From contig NZ_JASERL010000012.1 in assembly GCF_030766935.1 (NCBI RefSeq), positions 186,001 through 250,000 of the forward strand: a stretch of 64,000 nucleotides of DNA. Direction: 5' to 3'. Source of the DNA: Streptomyces sp. KL109B. Its GTDB lineage: Bacteria > Actinomycetota > Actinomycetes > Streptomycetales > Streptomycetaceae. The notes under the pieces are model-generated. The model saw only the letters and a program-made list of their open reading frames with translations. It had not been told where the DNA came from and ran no database searches. Positions 44,289-52,867 of this stretch are shown here, in pieces (position 1 is the stretch's first letter; each line of letters begins with the position of its first letter). Made by a program: the position numbers and the translations under genes.

Positions 44289-45499
44289 GCCGCGTACGCG
44301 TCGGGGTGTTCGGCCTGCTCGGCTCCGGCAACCTCGGCAACGACGGCTCCCTCGAAGCCGTGCTCCACTACCTGCGCGCCGAACACCCGGACGCGATCGT
44401 CGACGCGCTGTGCGGCGGACCCGAGATTGTCACCGCCCGGTACGGGATTCCCGCGACCCGGCTGCACTGGAACCGCGGCGAGTACGCGACCGCCTCCCGG
44501 GTGGGCGCGCTGGCGTCGAAGGGCGTCGGCAAACTCGTCGACATCGCCCGCACCGCCGCCTGGGTGCGCCGCCACGACGTGGTGATCGTGCCGGGCATGG
44601 GCGTCCTGGAGGCCACGCTGCCGCTGCGGCCGTGGGGATTCCCGTACTCGTTGTTCCTGCTGTGCGCGAGCGGCAGGCTGTTCGGTACGAAGGTGGCGCT
44701 GGTCAGCGTCGGCGCGGCGAAGATCCGCGTCCCGGCGACCCGCGCCCTCGTCCGCTGGTCGGCGCGGCTCGCCGCCTACCGCTCCTACCGCGACACCCAG
44801 TCCCGCGACGCGATGCGGGCGATGGGCGTGAACACCGCGCGCGACGCGGTCTACCCGGACCTCGCGTTCGCCCTGCCGACCCCCGGGGCCACGCCGGACG
44901 TGGGCACGGTCTGCGTCGGCGTCATGGACTTCCACGGCGGCAACGACGACCGGGCACGCGCCGACGAGATCCACCGCCGGTACGTGGACGGCACGACCCG
45001 GTTCGTGCGGGCGCTCGTCGAGGACGGCAGGCGGGTGCGGCTGCTCACCGGCGACGACTGCGACGTGACGGTGGTCGGCGCGATCCTCGACGCGGTCGAC
45101 TCGCCCCTCGTCACCGCCGCCGAACCGGCGTCCCTCGCCGACCTGATGAAGGAGACGGCCGCCGCCGACACCGTCGTCGCGACCCGCTACCACAACCTCA
45201 TCTGCGCCCTGAAGTCCGGCACTCCGACGCTCGCCCTCACCTACGCGGCCAAGAGCGACGCCCTCATGGAGCGGATGGGCCTCGGCACGTACTGCCATCC
45301 GGCCCGCGAGGTCGACGCCGACCGGCTCCTCGAACAGTTCCGGGACCTGGAGAAGCGTTCGGCGGACCTGCGCCGCACCCTGACCGGCCGCAACCAGGAC
45401 GCGACACGCCAACTGGCCGACCAATTCACGGCGTTGACCGCCGCCGTGTTCCCGACCACCGGCCGCACACACCACCACGCACCTCGGGGGAACCGATGA
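44285..45499 (+). CDS. Polysaccharide pyruvyl transferase
   Basis: A 404-residue protein with the family's N-terminal GLLGSGNLGNDGSLEAV, the middle VVIVPGMGVLEATLP, and the C-terminal ATRYHNLICALKSGTPTLAL with the conserved Arg-His pair. These enzymes attach pyruvate from phosphoenolpyruvate as a ketal to a sugar, adding negative charge (CsaB/ExoV/AmsJ group). The mature polymer is therefore likely pyruvylated. It overlaps both neighbours by 4 bases. Confidence 0.9.
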   Translation: MSRVRVGVFGLLGSGNLGNDGSLEAVLHYLRAEHPDAIVDALCGGPEIVTARYGIPATRLHWNRGEYATASRVGALASKGVGKLVDIARTAAWVRRHDVVIVPGMGVLEATLPLRPWGFPYSLFLLCASGRLFGTKVALVSVGAAKIRVPATRALVRWSARLAAYRSYRDTQSRDAMRAMGVNTARDAVYPDLAFALPTPGATPDVGTVCVGVMDFHGGNDDRARADEIHRRYVDGTTRFVRALVEDGRRVRLLTGDDCDVTVVGAILDAVDSPLVTAAEPASLADLMKETAAADTVVATRYHNLICALKSGTPTLALTYAAKSDALMERMGLGTYCHPAREVDADRLLEQFRDLEKRSADLRRTLTGRNQDATRQLADQFTALTAAVFPTTGRTHHHAPRGNR

Positions 45500-46047
45500 A
45501 ACTGACCGAAGTCCCGGAGATCGACGGGGCGTTCCTGCTGGAACCCACTCCGCACGCCGACGAACGCGGCTTCTTCTGCCGCACCTTCGACGCCGACGTG
45601 CTCCGCTCCGTCGGCCTCGACCCGCACGCCTTCGTCCAGGACAGCGTGTCCCGCTCGGTGCGCGGCGTGCTGCGCGGAATGCACCTGCGCTCCGGCAAGG
45701 GCGAGGCCAAGCTGGTGCGCTGCTCGTACGGGAAGATCTTCGACGTCGTCGTCGACCTGCGGCCCGACTCCCCGACGTACCGCAATCGCGCCACCTTCGA
45801 GCTGTCCGGCGACACCCAGGCCACCCTCTACATCCCGGCCGGATGCGCGCACGGCTTCCAGGCGCTGACCGAGACCGCCGACACCTCGTACCGCATCGAC
45901 CGCCCGCACGACCCGTCCGAGGACGTGACGATCGCCTTCGACGACGCGGAGCTCGCCATCCCGTGGCCGCTGCCGCCGACCGCGATGTCCCAGCGCGACC
46001 GGCAGGCGCCCAGCCTCGCCGAAGTCCTCAAGCAGAAGGGGAGTTGA
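45496..46047 (+). CDS. RmlC-like (dTDP-4-dehydrorhamnose 3,5-epimerase family) cupin
   Basis: A 183-residue cupin, the usual RmlC length. DERGFFCRTFD, SRSVRGVLRGMHLRSGKGEAK and IPAGCAHGFQAL carry the active-site His and binding residues. RmlC epimerises C3 and C5 of a 4-keto-6-deoxy sugar nucleotide. No dTDP-glucose genes (rmlA, rmlB, rmlD) are in the window, so it may instead act on the CDP-linked keto sugar made by this cassette. ATG overlaps the previous stop. Confidence 0.87.
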   Translation: MKLTEVPEIDGAFLLEPTPHADERGFFCRTFDADVLRSVGLDPHAFVQDSVSRSVRGVLRGMHLRSGKGEAKLVRCSYGKIFDVVVDLRPDSPTYRNRATFELSGDTQATLYIPAGCAHGFQALTETADTSYRIDRPHDPSEDVTIAFDDAELAIPWPLPPTAMSQRDRQAPSLAEVLKQKGS

Positions 46048-46054
46048 GGCCGTC

Positions 46055-46126
46055 GTGCCCACCGAAGACACCGTGCCCACCGAAGACGCCGTGACCACCG
46101 AAGACATCGTGCCCGCCGAGGACATC
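46055..46126 (+). repeat. Four tandem 18-base repeats at the start of the aminotransferase gene
   Basis: GTGCCCACCGAAGAC plus a variable codon is repeated four times with few changes, encoding VPTED-type hexapeptides. Start codons or near-starts occur in each unit (GTG), so the exact start could shift by whole units. Confidence 0.85.
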
Positions 46127-47434
46127 GACCTGCCCGCGTCGCGCGCGGCCAACGACCGACTGCACGCCATGATCCCCGGCGGCGCCCACACCTACGCCAA
46201 GGGCGACGACCAGTACCCCGAGCACCTCGCCCCCGTCATCAGCCACGGCCGCGGCGCCCACGTCTGGGACGTCGACGGCAACCGCTACATCGAGTACGGC
46301 TCCGGGCTCCGCTCCGTCAGCCTCGGCCACGCCCACCCGCGCGTCACCGAGGCCGCCCGCCGCGAACTCGACCGCGGCAGCAACTTCGTACGCCCGTCGA
46401 TCCTGGAGGCCGAGGCCGCCGAGCGGTTCCTCGCCACCGTGCCGACCGCCGACATGGTGAAGTTCGCGAAGAACGGCTCCGACGTCACGACCGCCGCCGT
46501 CCGCCTCGCCCGCGCCGCGACCGGCCGCCCGCGCGTCGCGATCTGCGCCGACCACCCGTTCTTCTCCGTCGACGACTGGTTCATCGGCGTCACCCCCATG
46601 TCCGCGGGCATCCCGGCTGCGACCACCGAACTCACGGTGTCGTTCCCGTACGGGGACCTGGCCGCCACGGAGGAACTCCTCACCCGCTACGAGGACGAGA
46701 TCGCCTGCCTCGTCCTCGAACCCGCCGCCCACACCGAGCCACCTCCCGGATACCTCGCCGGACTGCGCGCGCTCGCCGACCGGTACGGCTGCGTCCTCGT
46801 CTTCGACGAGATGATCACCGGCCTGCGCTGGTCGGAGGCGGGCGCCCAGGGCCTGTACGGAGTCGTCCCCGACCTGTCGACCTTCGGCAAGGCGCTCGGC
46901 AACGGGTTCGCGGTGTCGGCGCTGGCCGGGCGCCGGGACCTGATGGAGCGGGGCGGACTGCGGCACTCCGGCGAGCGCGTCTTCCTGCTGTCCACGACGC
47001 ACGGCGCGGAGACGCACTCCCTGGCCGCCGCGATGGCCGTGCAGACCACGTACGTCGAGGAGGGCATCACGGCGCGGCTGCACGCGCTCGGCGAGCGCCT
47101 GGCCGCCGGGGTCCGGGAGGCCGCGTCGAGCATGGGGGTCGCCGAGCACGTCCTCGTACGAGGACGTGCCAGCAACCTGGTCTTCGCGACCCTCGACGAG
47201 ACCGGGCAGCCCTCGCAGCCGTACCGCACCCTGTTCCTGCGCCGTCTCCTCATGGGCGGGGTGCTCGCCCCGTCGTTCGTGGTGAGCAGCGCGCTGACCG
47301 AGGACGACATCGACGCCACCGTCGACGTGGTGGCCGAGGCATGTGCCGTGTACCGCAAGGCACTTGACGCCGGGGACCCCACGCCGTGGGTGGGCGGCAG
47401 GCCGGTGAAGCCGGTGTTCCGACGCCTGGTGTGA
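46055..47434 (+). CDS. Glutamate-1-semialdehyde aminomutase-like class III aminotransferase
   Basis: A 459-residue PLP enzyme of the class III fold. PGGAHTYAKGDDQYPEH, FAKNGSDVTTAAVRLARA and the PLP lysine in STFGKALGNGF (about residue 279) match HemL-like proteins that occur in polysaccharide clusters, where they more likely aminate a keto sugar or amino alcohol than make aminolevulinate. The N-terminal 24 residues are four copies of a hexapeptide (VPTEDT, VPTEDA, VTTEDI, VPAEDI), absent from ordinary HemL. GTG start after GAAGGGGAG. Last gene of the operon; its stop is 2 bases from the stop of the converging phosphatase gene. Confidence 0.85.
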   Translation: MPTEDTVPTEDAVTTEDIVPAEDIDLPASRAANDRLHAMIPGGAHTYAKGDDQYPEHLAPVISHGRGAHVWDVDGNRYIEYGSGLRSVSLGHAHPRVTEAARRELDRGSNFVRPSILEAEAAERFLATVPTADMVKFAKNGSDVTTAAVRLARAATGRPRVAICADHPFFSVDDWFIGVTPMSAGIPAATTELTVSFPYGDLAATEELLTRYEDEIACLVLEPAAHTEPPPGYLAGLRALADRYGCVLVFDEMITGLRWSEAGAQGLYGVVPDLSTFGKALGNGFAVSALAGRRDLMERGGLRHSGERVFLLSTTHGAETHSLAAAMAVQTTYVEEGITARLHALGERLAAGVREAASSMGVAEHVLVRGRASNLVFATLDETGQPSQPYRTLFLRRLLMGGVLAPSFVVSSALTEDDIDATVDVVAEACAVYRKALDAGDPTPWVGGRPVKPVFRRLV

Positions 47435-47436
47435 GC

Positions 47437-48159
47437 TCAGCGGGGCGTGGCTGGTCGGCGGGCGTCCGCGACCCGGTCGACCAGCCACCCCGTCAGCGGC
47501 ACCACCGCGAGCGCCAGGCACCAGCCGCCGAGCACGTCGGTCACGTAGTGGGCGCTGAGGGCGGCCTGCGCCCACCCCATGACGGCGCCCGCGACCAGCG
47601 CCGCACCGCACACCAGCCACGCCCCGGCCGCTCTCCCCAGGCCGAGGCGCCCGGCCGCGAGCAGCGCCACGGTGAGGGCGAGCGCGGTGAGGAATCCGGT
47701 GTGGCCGCTGGGGTAGGACAGGTTCTCGGGACCGTGGATGGTGCGCCCGACGACCGTCTTCAGGGCCGTCCCCACACCCACCGTCACGGCGACCGCGACG
47801 ACGACGAGCACCGCCCCGCGCGGCCATCGCAGCAGCAGGCAGCCGGTCACGACGGCCGCGACCAGCACGGCCGAGCCCACGGGTTCCCCCAGGAAGTCGA
47901 TGGCGAGCCCGATGCCCCGCCAGGGGCTGCCGACGCTGTCCGCCGTCGGGTCGACGAGCCACGAGTCCACCGCGCCGCCCGCGCCGTCACCCGCGTACAG
48001 CACGCCGAGAGCGGCGACGAGCAGGGCGGAGAGGGCCGCGACCAGGCCGAGAGGGGCGCGCAGCGCGGTGGGCAGGACCGCGGGCTGAGCGTCGGAGACG
48101 GTGTCGTTGGTGTCGTCGTCGTCCACTTCGGTCAGGCAATCCAACGCGAGCCCCCCCAT
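47437..48159 (-). CDS. PAP2-family membrane phosphatase
   Basis: A 240-residue protein with five to six hydrophobic helices. Phosphatase motifs: KTVVGRTIHGPENLSYPSGH (first and second motifs, joined) and SAHYVTDVLGGW (third). Such enzymes remove phosphate from lipids, including undecaprenyl pyrophosphate, whose recycling is needed by polysaccharide polymerisation. It converges on the exopolysaccharide operon, and its function may support it. The ATG at 48159 follows GAGGGGAAGAG; a longer frame upstream lacks this. Confidence 0.85.
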   Translation of the reverse strand: MGGLALDCLTEVDDDDTNDTVSDAQPAVLPTALRAPLGLVAALSALLVAALGVLYAGDGAGGAVDSWLVDPTADSVGSPWRGIGLAIDFLGEPVGSAVLVAAVVTGCLLLRWPRGAVLVVVAVAVTVGVGTALKTVVGRTIHGPENLSYPSGHTGFLTALALTVALLAAGRLGLGRAAGAWLVCGAALVAGAVMGWAQAALSAHYVTDVLGGWCLALAVVPLTGWLVDRVADARRPATPR

Positions 48160-48233
48160 AGCCGTCTCTTCCCCTCGGATCCCCTCGGATCCACTCTTCG
48201 GTGACGATATCCGGCCCGGCCGTGCCGTGTCCT

Positions 48234-48264
48234 TCCAACTCCGCAAGGCGGTGGGGGAGTTGGA
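48234..48264. promoter_or_regulatory. Perfect 9-base inverted repeat in the divergent region before the helicase gene
   Basis: TCCAACTCC (48234-48242) pairs with GGAGTTGGA (48256-48264) around a 13-base loop, between the phosphatase (minus) and helicase (plus) starts. It may be a bidirectional operator, or a hairpin in the helicase leader. Upstream, CCCCTCGGAT is repeated twice (48172-48191). Confidence 0.4.
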
Positions 48265-48373
48265 CGGGCCCGCTCGTGAGCCGCGGCCCCGGTGGCGGGC
48301 TCCGTGCTAGCGTTGAGCGTTTGCCGCCGCGCCTTCCCCGGTACGGTCCGGTCCCCTCGGAGGAAGGCTCTCA

Positions 48374-49789
48374 GTGAGCGAATCAGCACGTGCCGACGCC
48401 CGGCAGCAGGACGGACCCCCGTCCTTCGCGGACCTCGGCCTGCCGGCCACGGTGCTGCGCACGCTCGACGAGCAGGGCGTCACGACGCCCTTCCCCATCC
48501 AGGCGGCGGCGCTGCCGGACGCGCTCGCCGGGCGCGACGTCCTGGGCCGGGGCCGCACCGGCTCCGGCAAGACACTCGCCTTCGGCCTCGGCCTGCTCGC
48601 CCGCACCGCCGGCCGCCGCGCACAGCCGAAGGAACCCCTCGCCCTCGTCCTCGTCCCCACCCGGGAACTGGCGCAGCAGGTGACGGAGGCGCTCACCCCG
48701 TACGCGGAGGCCCTGCGGCTGCGGCTCGCGACGGTCGTCGGCGGGGTGTCCATGGGGCGGCAGGCGGCGGCGCTGCGGGACGGCGCCGAGGTCGTCGTCG
48801 CGACGCCGGGCCGCCTCCACGACCTGATCGGCCGCAAGGGCTGCCGCCTGGACCGGGTGCGGATCACGGTCCTCGACGAGGCCGACCAGATGTGCGACAT
48901 GGGCTTCCTGCCGCAGGTCACGGAGGTCCTCGACCAGGTGCGCCCCGACGGGCAGCGCATGCTGTTCTCCGCGACCCTCGACGGCGACGTGGACCACCTG
49001 GTGCGCACCTATCTGCGCGAGCCCGCCACCCACTCCGTCGACCCCTCGTCCGGCGGCGCGGTCACCACGATCGAGCACCACCTCCTCGTCGTGCACGGGC
49101 CCGACCGCTGGTCCGTCGCCACGGAGATCGCGGCCCGCGAAGGCCGCGTCCTGCTCTTCCTCGACACGAAGCACGGCGTCGACCAGCTCACCCGGCATCT
49201 GCGGGCGAGCGGAGTGCCGGCCGCCGCGCTGCACAGCGGCAAGGCGCAGCCGCAGCGCACCAAGACCCTCGCCCAGTTCAAGAACGGCGAGATCACCGCG
49301 CTGGTCGCGACGAACGTCGCCGCCCGCGGCCTGCACGTCGACGACCTCGACCTCGTCGTGAACGTCGACCCGGCCACCGACCCCAAGGACTACCTGCACC
49401 GCGCGGGCCGCACGGCGCGCGCGGGCCGCTCCGGCACCGTCGTCACGCTGGTCCTGTCCGGGCAGCGCCGCGAGACGGGCCAGGTCCTGGCGGACGCCGA
49501 GGTCACGGCGAAGACCACGAAGGTGCGCTCCGGCGAGGCGGAGCTGAGCCGCATCACGGGTGCGAAGGCCCCCTCCGGGAAGCCGCTCGACGGCTCCCCG
49601 GCCGCGTCCCGCGCCAAGAACCAGAACACCCCGTTCCGCGGCCTCGGCAGCACCAAGGACCCGAAGCGCGCCGCCGGTTCGGGCACCGGCTCCGGTTCGG
49701 GTTCCGGCGGCCGTGCCTCCCGGAAGACCAACGAGGCCCGCAAGCTGGCGGAGGCGCGGAAGGCGGCGCGGGTGCGGCGGGGGCGCTGA
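48374..49789 (+). CDS. DEAD-box RNA helicase
   Basis: A 471-residue ATP-dependent RNA helicase. Motifs in order: Q motif FPIQAAALP, Walker A GRTGSGKT, PTRELAQQ, TPGRL, DEAD (LDEADQMCDMG), SAT, TNVAARGLHVDD and HRAGRTARAG. The C-terminal 70 residues are Gly/Ser- and Arg/Lys-rich, a likely RNA-binding tail. GTG start with GGAGGAAGG at the right distance. Probably works in ribosome assembly or RNA turnover, including cold or stress response. A 215-base gap upstream contains the inverted repeat described separately. Confidence 0.95.
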   Translation: MSESARADARQQDGPPSFADLGLPATVLRTLDEQGVTTPFPIQAAALPDALAGRDVLGRGRTGSGKTLAFGLGLLARTAGRRAQPKEPLALVLVPTRELAQQVTEALTPYAEALRLRLATVVGGVSMGRQAAALRDGAEVVVATPGRLHDLIGRKGCRLDRVRITVLDEADQMCDMGFLPQVTEVLDQVRPDGQRMLFSATLDGDVDHLVRTYLREPATHSVDPSSGGAVTTIEHHLLVVHGPDRWSVATEIAAREGRVLLFLDTKHGVDQLTRHLRASGVPAAALHSGKAQPQRTKTLAQFKNGEITALVATNVAARGLHVDDLDLVVNVDPATDPKDYLHRAGRTARAGRSGTVVTLVLSGQRRETGQVLADAEVTAKTTKVRSGEAELSRITGAKAPSGKPLDGSPAASRAKNQNTPFRGLGSTKDPKRAAGSGTGSGSGSGGRASRKTNEARKLAEARKAARVRRGR

Positions 49790-49795
49790 GCCCGG

Positions 49796-51436
49796 CTATC
49801 CGGCGGGCTCGTCCTCCAGGTCGAGGGCTCCGCCGCGTACGAGGTCCGCGACGGCCGTGATGTCGTGCTCCAGGGCCCGGTCGCCCTCGACGAACGGCGA
49901 CACCTTTCGTACGAGGGCGTGCACGCGCCGGAGTTCGGGGGACAGCACGTCCGTGCCGCGCAGGTCGGCGGCCTGGCACAGCGCCAGCAGGTGGATGGCG
50001 GTGAGCCGCAGGGTCAGGTCGACGGCGGTGCGGGTGTGGCGGGCCGCGATGGTGCCCATGCTGACCTTGTCCTGGTTGTGCGCCTCGGTGGACCGGGAGA
50101 AGCTCGTCGCCGGCATCGTGAGGTGCAGCGCCTCGGCCGCCAGCGCGGAGGCGGCGAGCTGCATGCCCTTGAAACCGTGGTGCAGACCCGCCTCCCGGCT
50201 GTCCTCGGGAAAGCGCGGGATCAGGTTGGGCGTCAGGCCGTTGTTGAACTTCTCGTCGACGACCAGCTGCAACTGCCGGTCCAGGAGGTCCGCGACACCG
50301 GCGACGGCGGTCCGCAGCGCGTCCATCGCCTGCCCGACATGACCTCCGTAGAAGTTCCCGCCGTTGTGCACCCGACCGGTGTCGGCGTCGAACAGCGGGT
50401 TGTCGTTGGTGGAGTTGACCTCCGTCCCGATCCACGGCTCCACCCAGCTCAAGGTGTCGCGCAGCACACCGGTCACGTGCGGGGCGCAGCGGATCGAGTA
50501 TCTGTCCTGAATGGGCCGATCCAACTGCCGGTACCCCGCCTCCGGGACGCCCGGGCCGCCGTCCTGCCCGGCGGCCTCGGGCTCCGCGGCCCGGGGCTCC
50601 GCGGCGGCGGACCCCAGCAGCGTACGGACGACGGCGGCGCTGCGCGCGGTCCCCGGATGGGGCTTGTGCGCGAAGACGAACGGGGCGAAGTGGCCGGGGT
50701 TGCCGACCGTGACCCGGGAGGTCAGCGCCGTGCACACCTCGGAGGCGAACGCCAGCCTGCGCGCGTCGTGCACGGCGAGCGCCGCGAACGCCGACATGAA
50801 CGACGTCCCGTTGAGCAGGGCGAGCCCTTCCTTGGCCACCAGCTCGACCGGTTCCAGACCGGCCCGCTCAAGCGCCGTGGCGGACGGCACCACCTCGCCC
50901 GCGCAGCGCACCTCGCCCTGCCCCGTCAGCAGGTTGGCGAGGTAGCTGAGCGGGATCAGGTCGCCGCTCGCGCCGACCGAGCCGCGCTCCGGGACCAGCG
51001 GCAGCAGCCCGGCGTTCAGGCAGTCGAGCAGCAGCCGTACGACGTGCGGGCGCAGCGCCGAATGGCCGCGGGCCAGGCAGTTGGCCCGGATGAGCATCGT
51101 CGCGCGCACCACTTCGTCGGCGGCGTGCGGGCCGACGCCGCAGGACAGGAACCGGACGAGGTTCGTCTGGAGCGCCGCCGCCTTCGCGCCGGAGATCTGC
51201 CGGGTGTTGCTGTCGCCGAAGCCGGCGGTGACCCCGTACAGCGGAACCCCCGCGTCGACCAGTCGCTCCTTCACGTCGACCGAGCGCCGCATGCGCCGCT
51301 CCGCCTCCGCGCACAGCACCACCGCGCGCCGCTGAGGCGTGCGGGCGGTCTCGGCCACCTGCGCCAGGCTCAGGCTGTGCCCGTCGACGCGCACCACGTC
51401 GTCGACCGGACCGGACCAGTTGTCTTGCATCGTCAC
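49796..51436 (-). CDS. Aromatic amino acid ammonia-lyase, probable phenylalanine ammonia-lyase
   Basis: A 546-residue enzyme of the histidine/phenylalanine ammonia-lyase family. The MIO cofactor forms from ASG in GSVGASGDLIPLSYLA; the catalytic Tyr lies in LYGVTAGFGDS and NGGNFYGG holds other active-site residues. The substrate-selecting site reads LQTNLVRFLSCGVG: Phe-Leu there is typical of phenylalanine lyases, while histidine lyases have Ser-His and tyrosine lyases His-Leu. So cinnamate formation is likely. The GTG at 51436 has GGTGGAG 6 bases ahead; an ATG 6 bases later is an alternative. It follows, in the same orientation, an acyl-CoA dehydrogenase-like gene. Confidence 0.85.
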   Translation of the reverse strand: MTMQDNWSGPVDDVVRVDGHSLSLAQVAETARTPQRRAVVLCAEAERRMRRSVDVKERLVDAGVPLYGVTAGFGDSNTRQISGAKAAALQTNLVRFLSCGVGPHAADEVVRATMLIRANCLARGHSALRPHVVRLLLDCLNAGLLPLVPERGSVGASGDLIPLSYLANLLTGQGEVRCAGEVVPSATALERAGLEPVELVAKEGLALLNGTSFMSAFAALAVHDARRLAFASEVCTALTSRVTVGNPGHFAPFVFAHKPHPGTARSAAVVRTLLGSAAAEPRAAEPEAAGQDGGPGVPEAGYRQLDRPIQDRYSIRCAPHVTGVLRDTLSWVEPWIGTEVNSTNDNPLFDADTGRVHNGGNFYGGHVGQAMDALRTAVAGVADLLDRQLQLVVDEKFNNGLTPNLIPRFPEDSREAGLHHGFKGMQLAASALAAEALHLTMPATSFSRSTEAHNQDKVSMGTIAARHTRTAVDLTLRLTAIHLLALCQAADLRGTDVLSPELRRVHALVRKVSPFVEGDRALEHDITAVADLVRGGALDLEDEPAG

Positions 51437-51499
51437 GCGCGACTCCACCCTTGACCATGATCATCGGACGCGACACCCAACGACCACCCACCGCCCCGG

Positions 51500-52561
51500 T
51501 CACGCGCGCAGCGCCGCCAAATGGGCGGAGCGGACCTCCGGCGTCTGCCCCTGCACGACGAGGAACAGGCCCTCCCTGGCCAGCCGTTGGGCGGGCTGCG
51601 ACAGGCCGAAGGCGCGCCCGCCGCCCGCCGCGATGGCCGCGGTGGTGGCCGCGCGCATCAGGTCGTAGGCGCGGGTCTTGGCCGCGAGCCGGTCGTCGAG
51701 GCGCTCGGCGGCGGGGACTTCGTCGACGAGGGCGTACGCGTCGCGGCGCACGACATGGATGCGCTCGCGCAGCACCGCCGCCGTCTCCTTCGCCTCGCCG
51801 TCGCCCGCCGCGTCGAGCAGGTCGAGGGCGGCGCGGGCCACGCCGAACACGGCGGGGTTGGTGTTGGTGTTCTTCGGCCGGTCCTGCGTGGCCCACCGCT
51901 CGTACGGGAGCCGCACCGCCACCGCCTCGTCGGGCAGCACGAGCCCGTCGAGGACCAGGCCGACCGTGCGGGAGCCGGTGAGCGCGGCGAGTTGGAGCGG
52001 CGCGGTGGGGGCGAGCCCCGGCTGCTCGCGCGCTTCGGCGGCGGCGAACACCACCTCGCCGTCCTCGGTCGCCCCGCCGAGCAGGAACATGTCGTTCAGG
52101 CCCCAGCCGGTGTACCAGGGCACGCGCCCGTCGAAGCGCCAGCCGCCCGCGACCCGGGACGCCCGCACCGGCAGCTTCGGGTACGCGCGCAGGTGCGAGA
52201 ACGCGATCCCCGCCAGCAACTCGCCCTCGGCCAGCGGCCGCAGCCACCGCTCGCGCGCCACTTCCTCGCCCGTGGCAAGGGTCCGCACCGGCGTGTGGTG
52301 CTGCGCCTGGATGAAGAACGTGGAGCAGCAGGCCCCCGCCAGGATCTCGGCGACCTCACGGCCGACGGCCGCCGGTGCGTCCGCGCCGCCGTACGCCGCG
52401 GGCGCGTTGACGCCCAGCACCCCGGACGCCTTGACGGCCGCGACGGCCTCGGGCGTGACGCCCCCCTGGTCGTGGGCCTGCGCGGCGGGAGCGAGGACGT
52501 CGTCGGCGAGGCGGCGGGCCGCCGCGACGAGAGCGTGGTCGGCGGTGGCGTCGGTGGTCAT
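51500..52561 (-). CDS. Acyl-CoA dehydrogenase-like flavoprotein
   Basis: A 353-residue protein with the three-part acyl-CoA dehydrogenase fold: N-terminal helices, a middle beta domain (about residues 120-210, WRFDGRVPWYTGWGLNDMFLLG) and C-terminal helices ending with FGLSQPAQRLAREGLFLVVQGQ. It is shorter than most (about 380-400), and the usual catalytic Glu is not obvious, so it might be a flavin-dependent monooxygenase-type member (DszC/HsaA-like) rather than a true dehydrogenase. It is 63 bases upstream of the ammonia-lyase gene, probably in one operon, and may act on the cinnamate-derived product. ATG at 52561. Confidence 0.75.
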   Translation of the reverse strand: MTTDATADHALVAAARRLADDVLAPAAQAHDQGGVTPEAVAAVKASGVLGVNAPAAYGGADAPAAVGREVAEILAGACCSTFFIQAQHHTPVRTLATGEEVARERWLRPLAEGELLAGIAFSHLRAYPKLPVRASRVAGGWRFDGRVPWYTGWGLNDMFLLGGATEDGEVVFAAAEAREQPGLAPTAPLQLAALTGSRTVGLVLDGLVLPDEAVAVRLPYERWATQDRPKNTNTNPAVFGVARAALDLLDAAGDGEAKETAAVLRERIHVVRRDAYALVDEVPAAERLDDRLAAKTRAYDLMRAATTAAIAAGGGRAFGLSQPAQRLAREGLFLVVQGQTPEVRSAHLAALRA

Positions 52562-52660
52562 GCGGTGGGCTCCTGTTCGACGGTGCGGGGCTCGCCCGAG
52601 GTGCGTATCGGACGGTCGGCCCAGTCGAACACGGCGTAGCGGTGACGCAAGATGGGGTCC

Positions 52661-52867
52661 ATGACTCTGGCCACCCCATCGCTGCGCACCGCCCGCTTAC
52701 GGCTGCGCCCCTTCACCGACGCCGACGCGGACTCCCTCTTCGCGCTGCACAGCAGCACGTACGTCATGCGCTGTTGGGACTCCCCGGCGTGGCACGACAG
52801 GGCCCGGGGCGAACGCTTCATCGCCGTGTGCCGGAAGGTGGCGGACGAGGGCGCCGTCGCGCATGTG
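52661..52867 (+). pseudogene. Truncated GNAT N-acetyltransferase (RimJ/RimL-type)
   Basis: About 69 codons encode an N-terminal GNAT piece (LRTARLRLRPFTDADADSLF, then WDSPAWHDRA), where family proteins have about 170-190 residues with the acetyl-CoA site later. The homology stops exactly where the antisense stop codon of the neighbouring secreted-protein gene lies (52868). The gene has therefore lost its 3' part by a deletion or rearrangement at this junction. ATG at 52652 is an alternative start. Confidence 0.7.
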
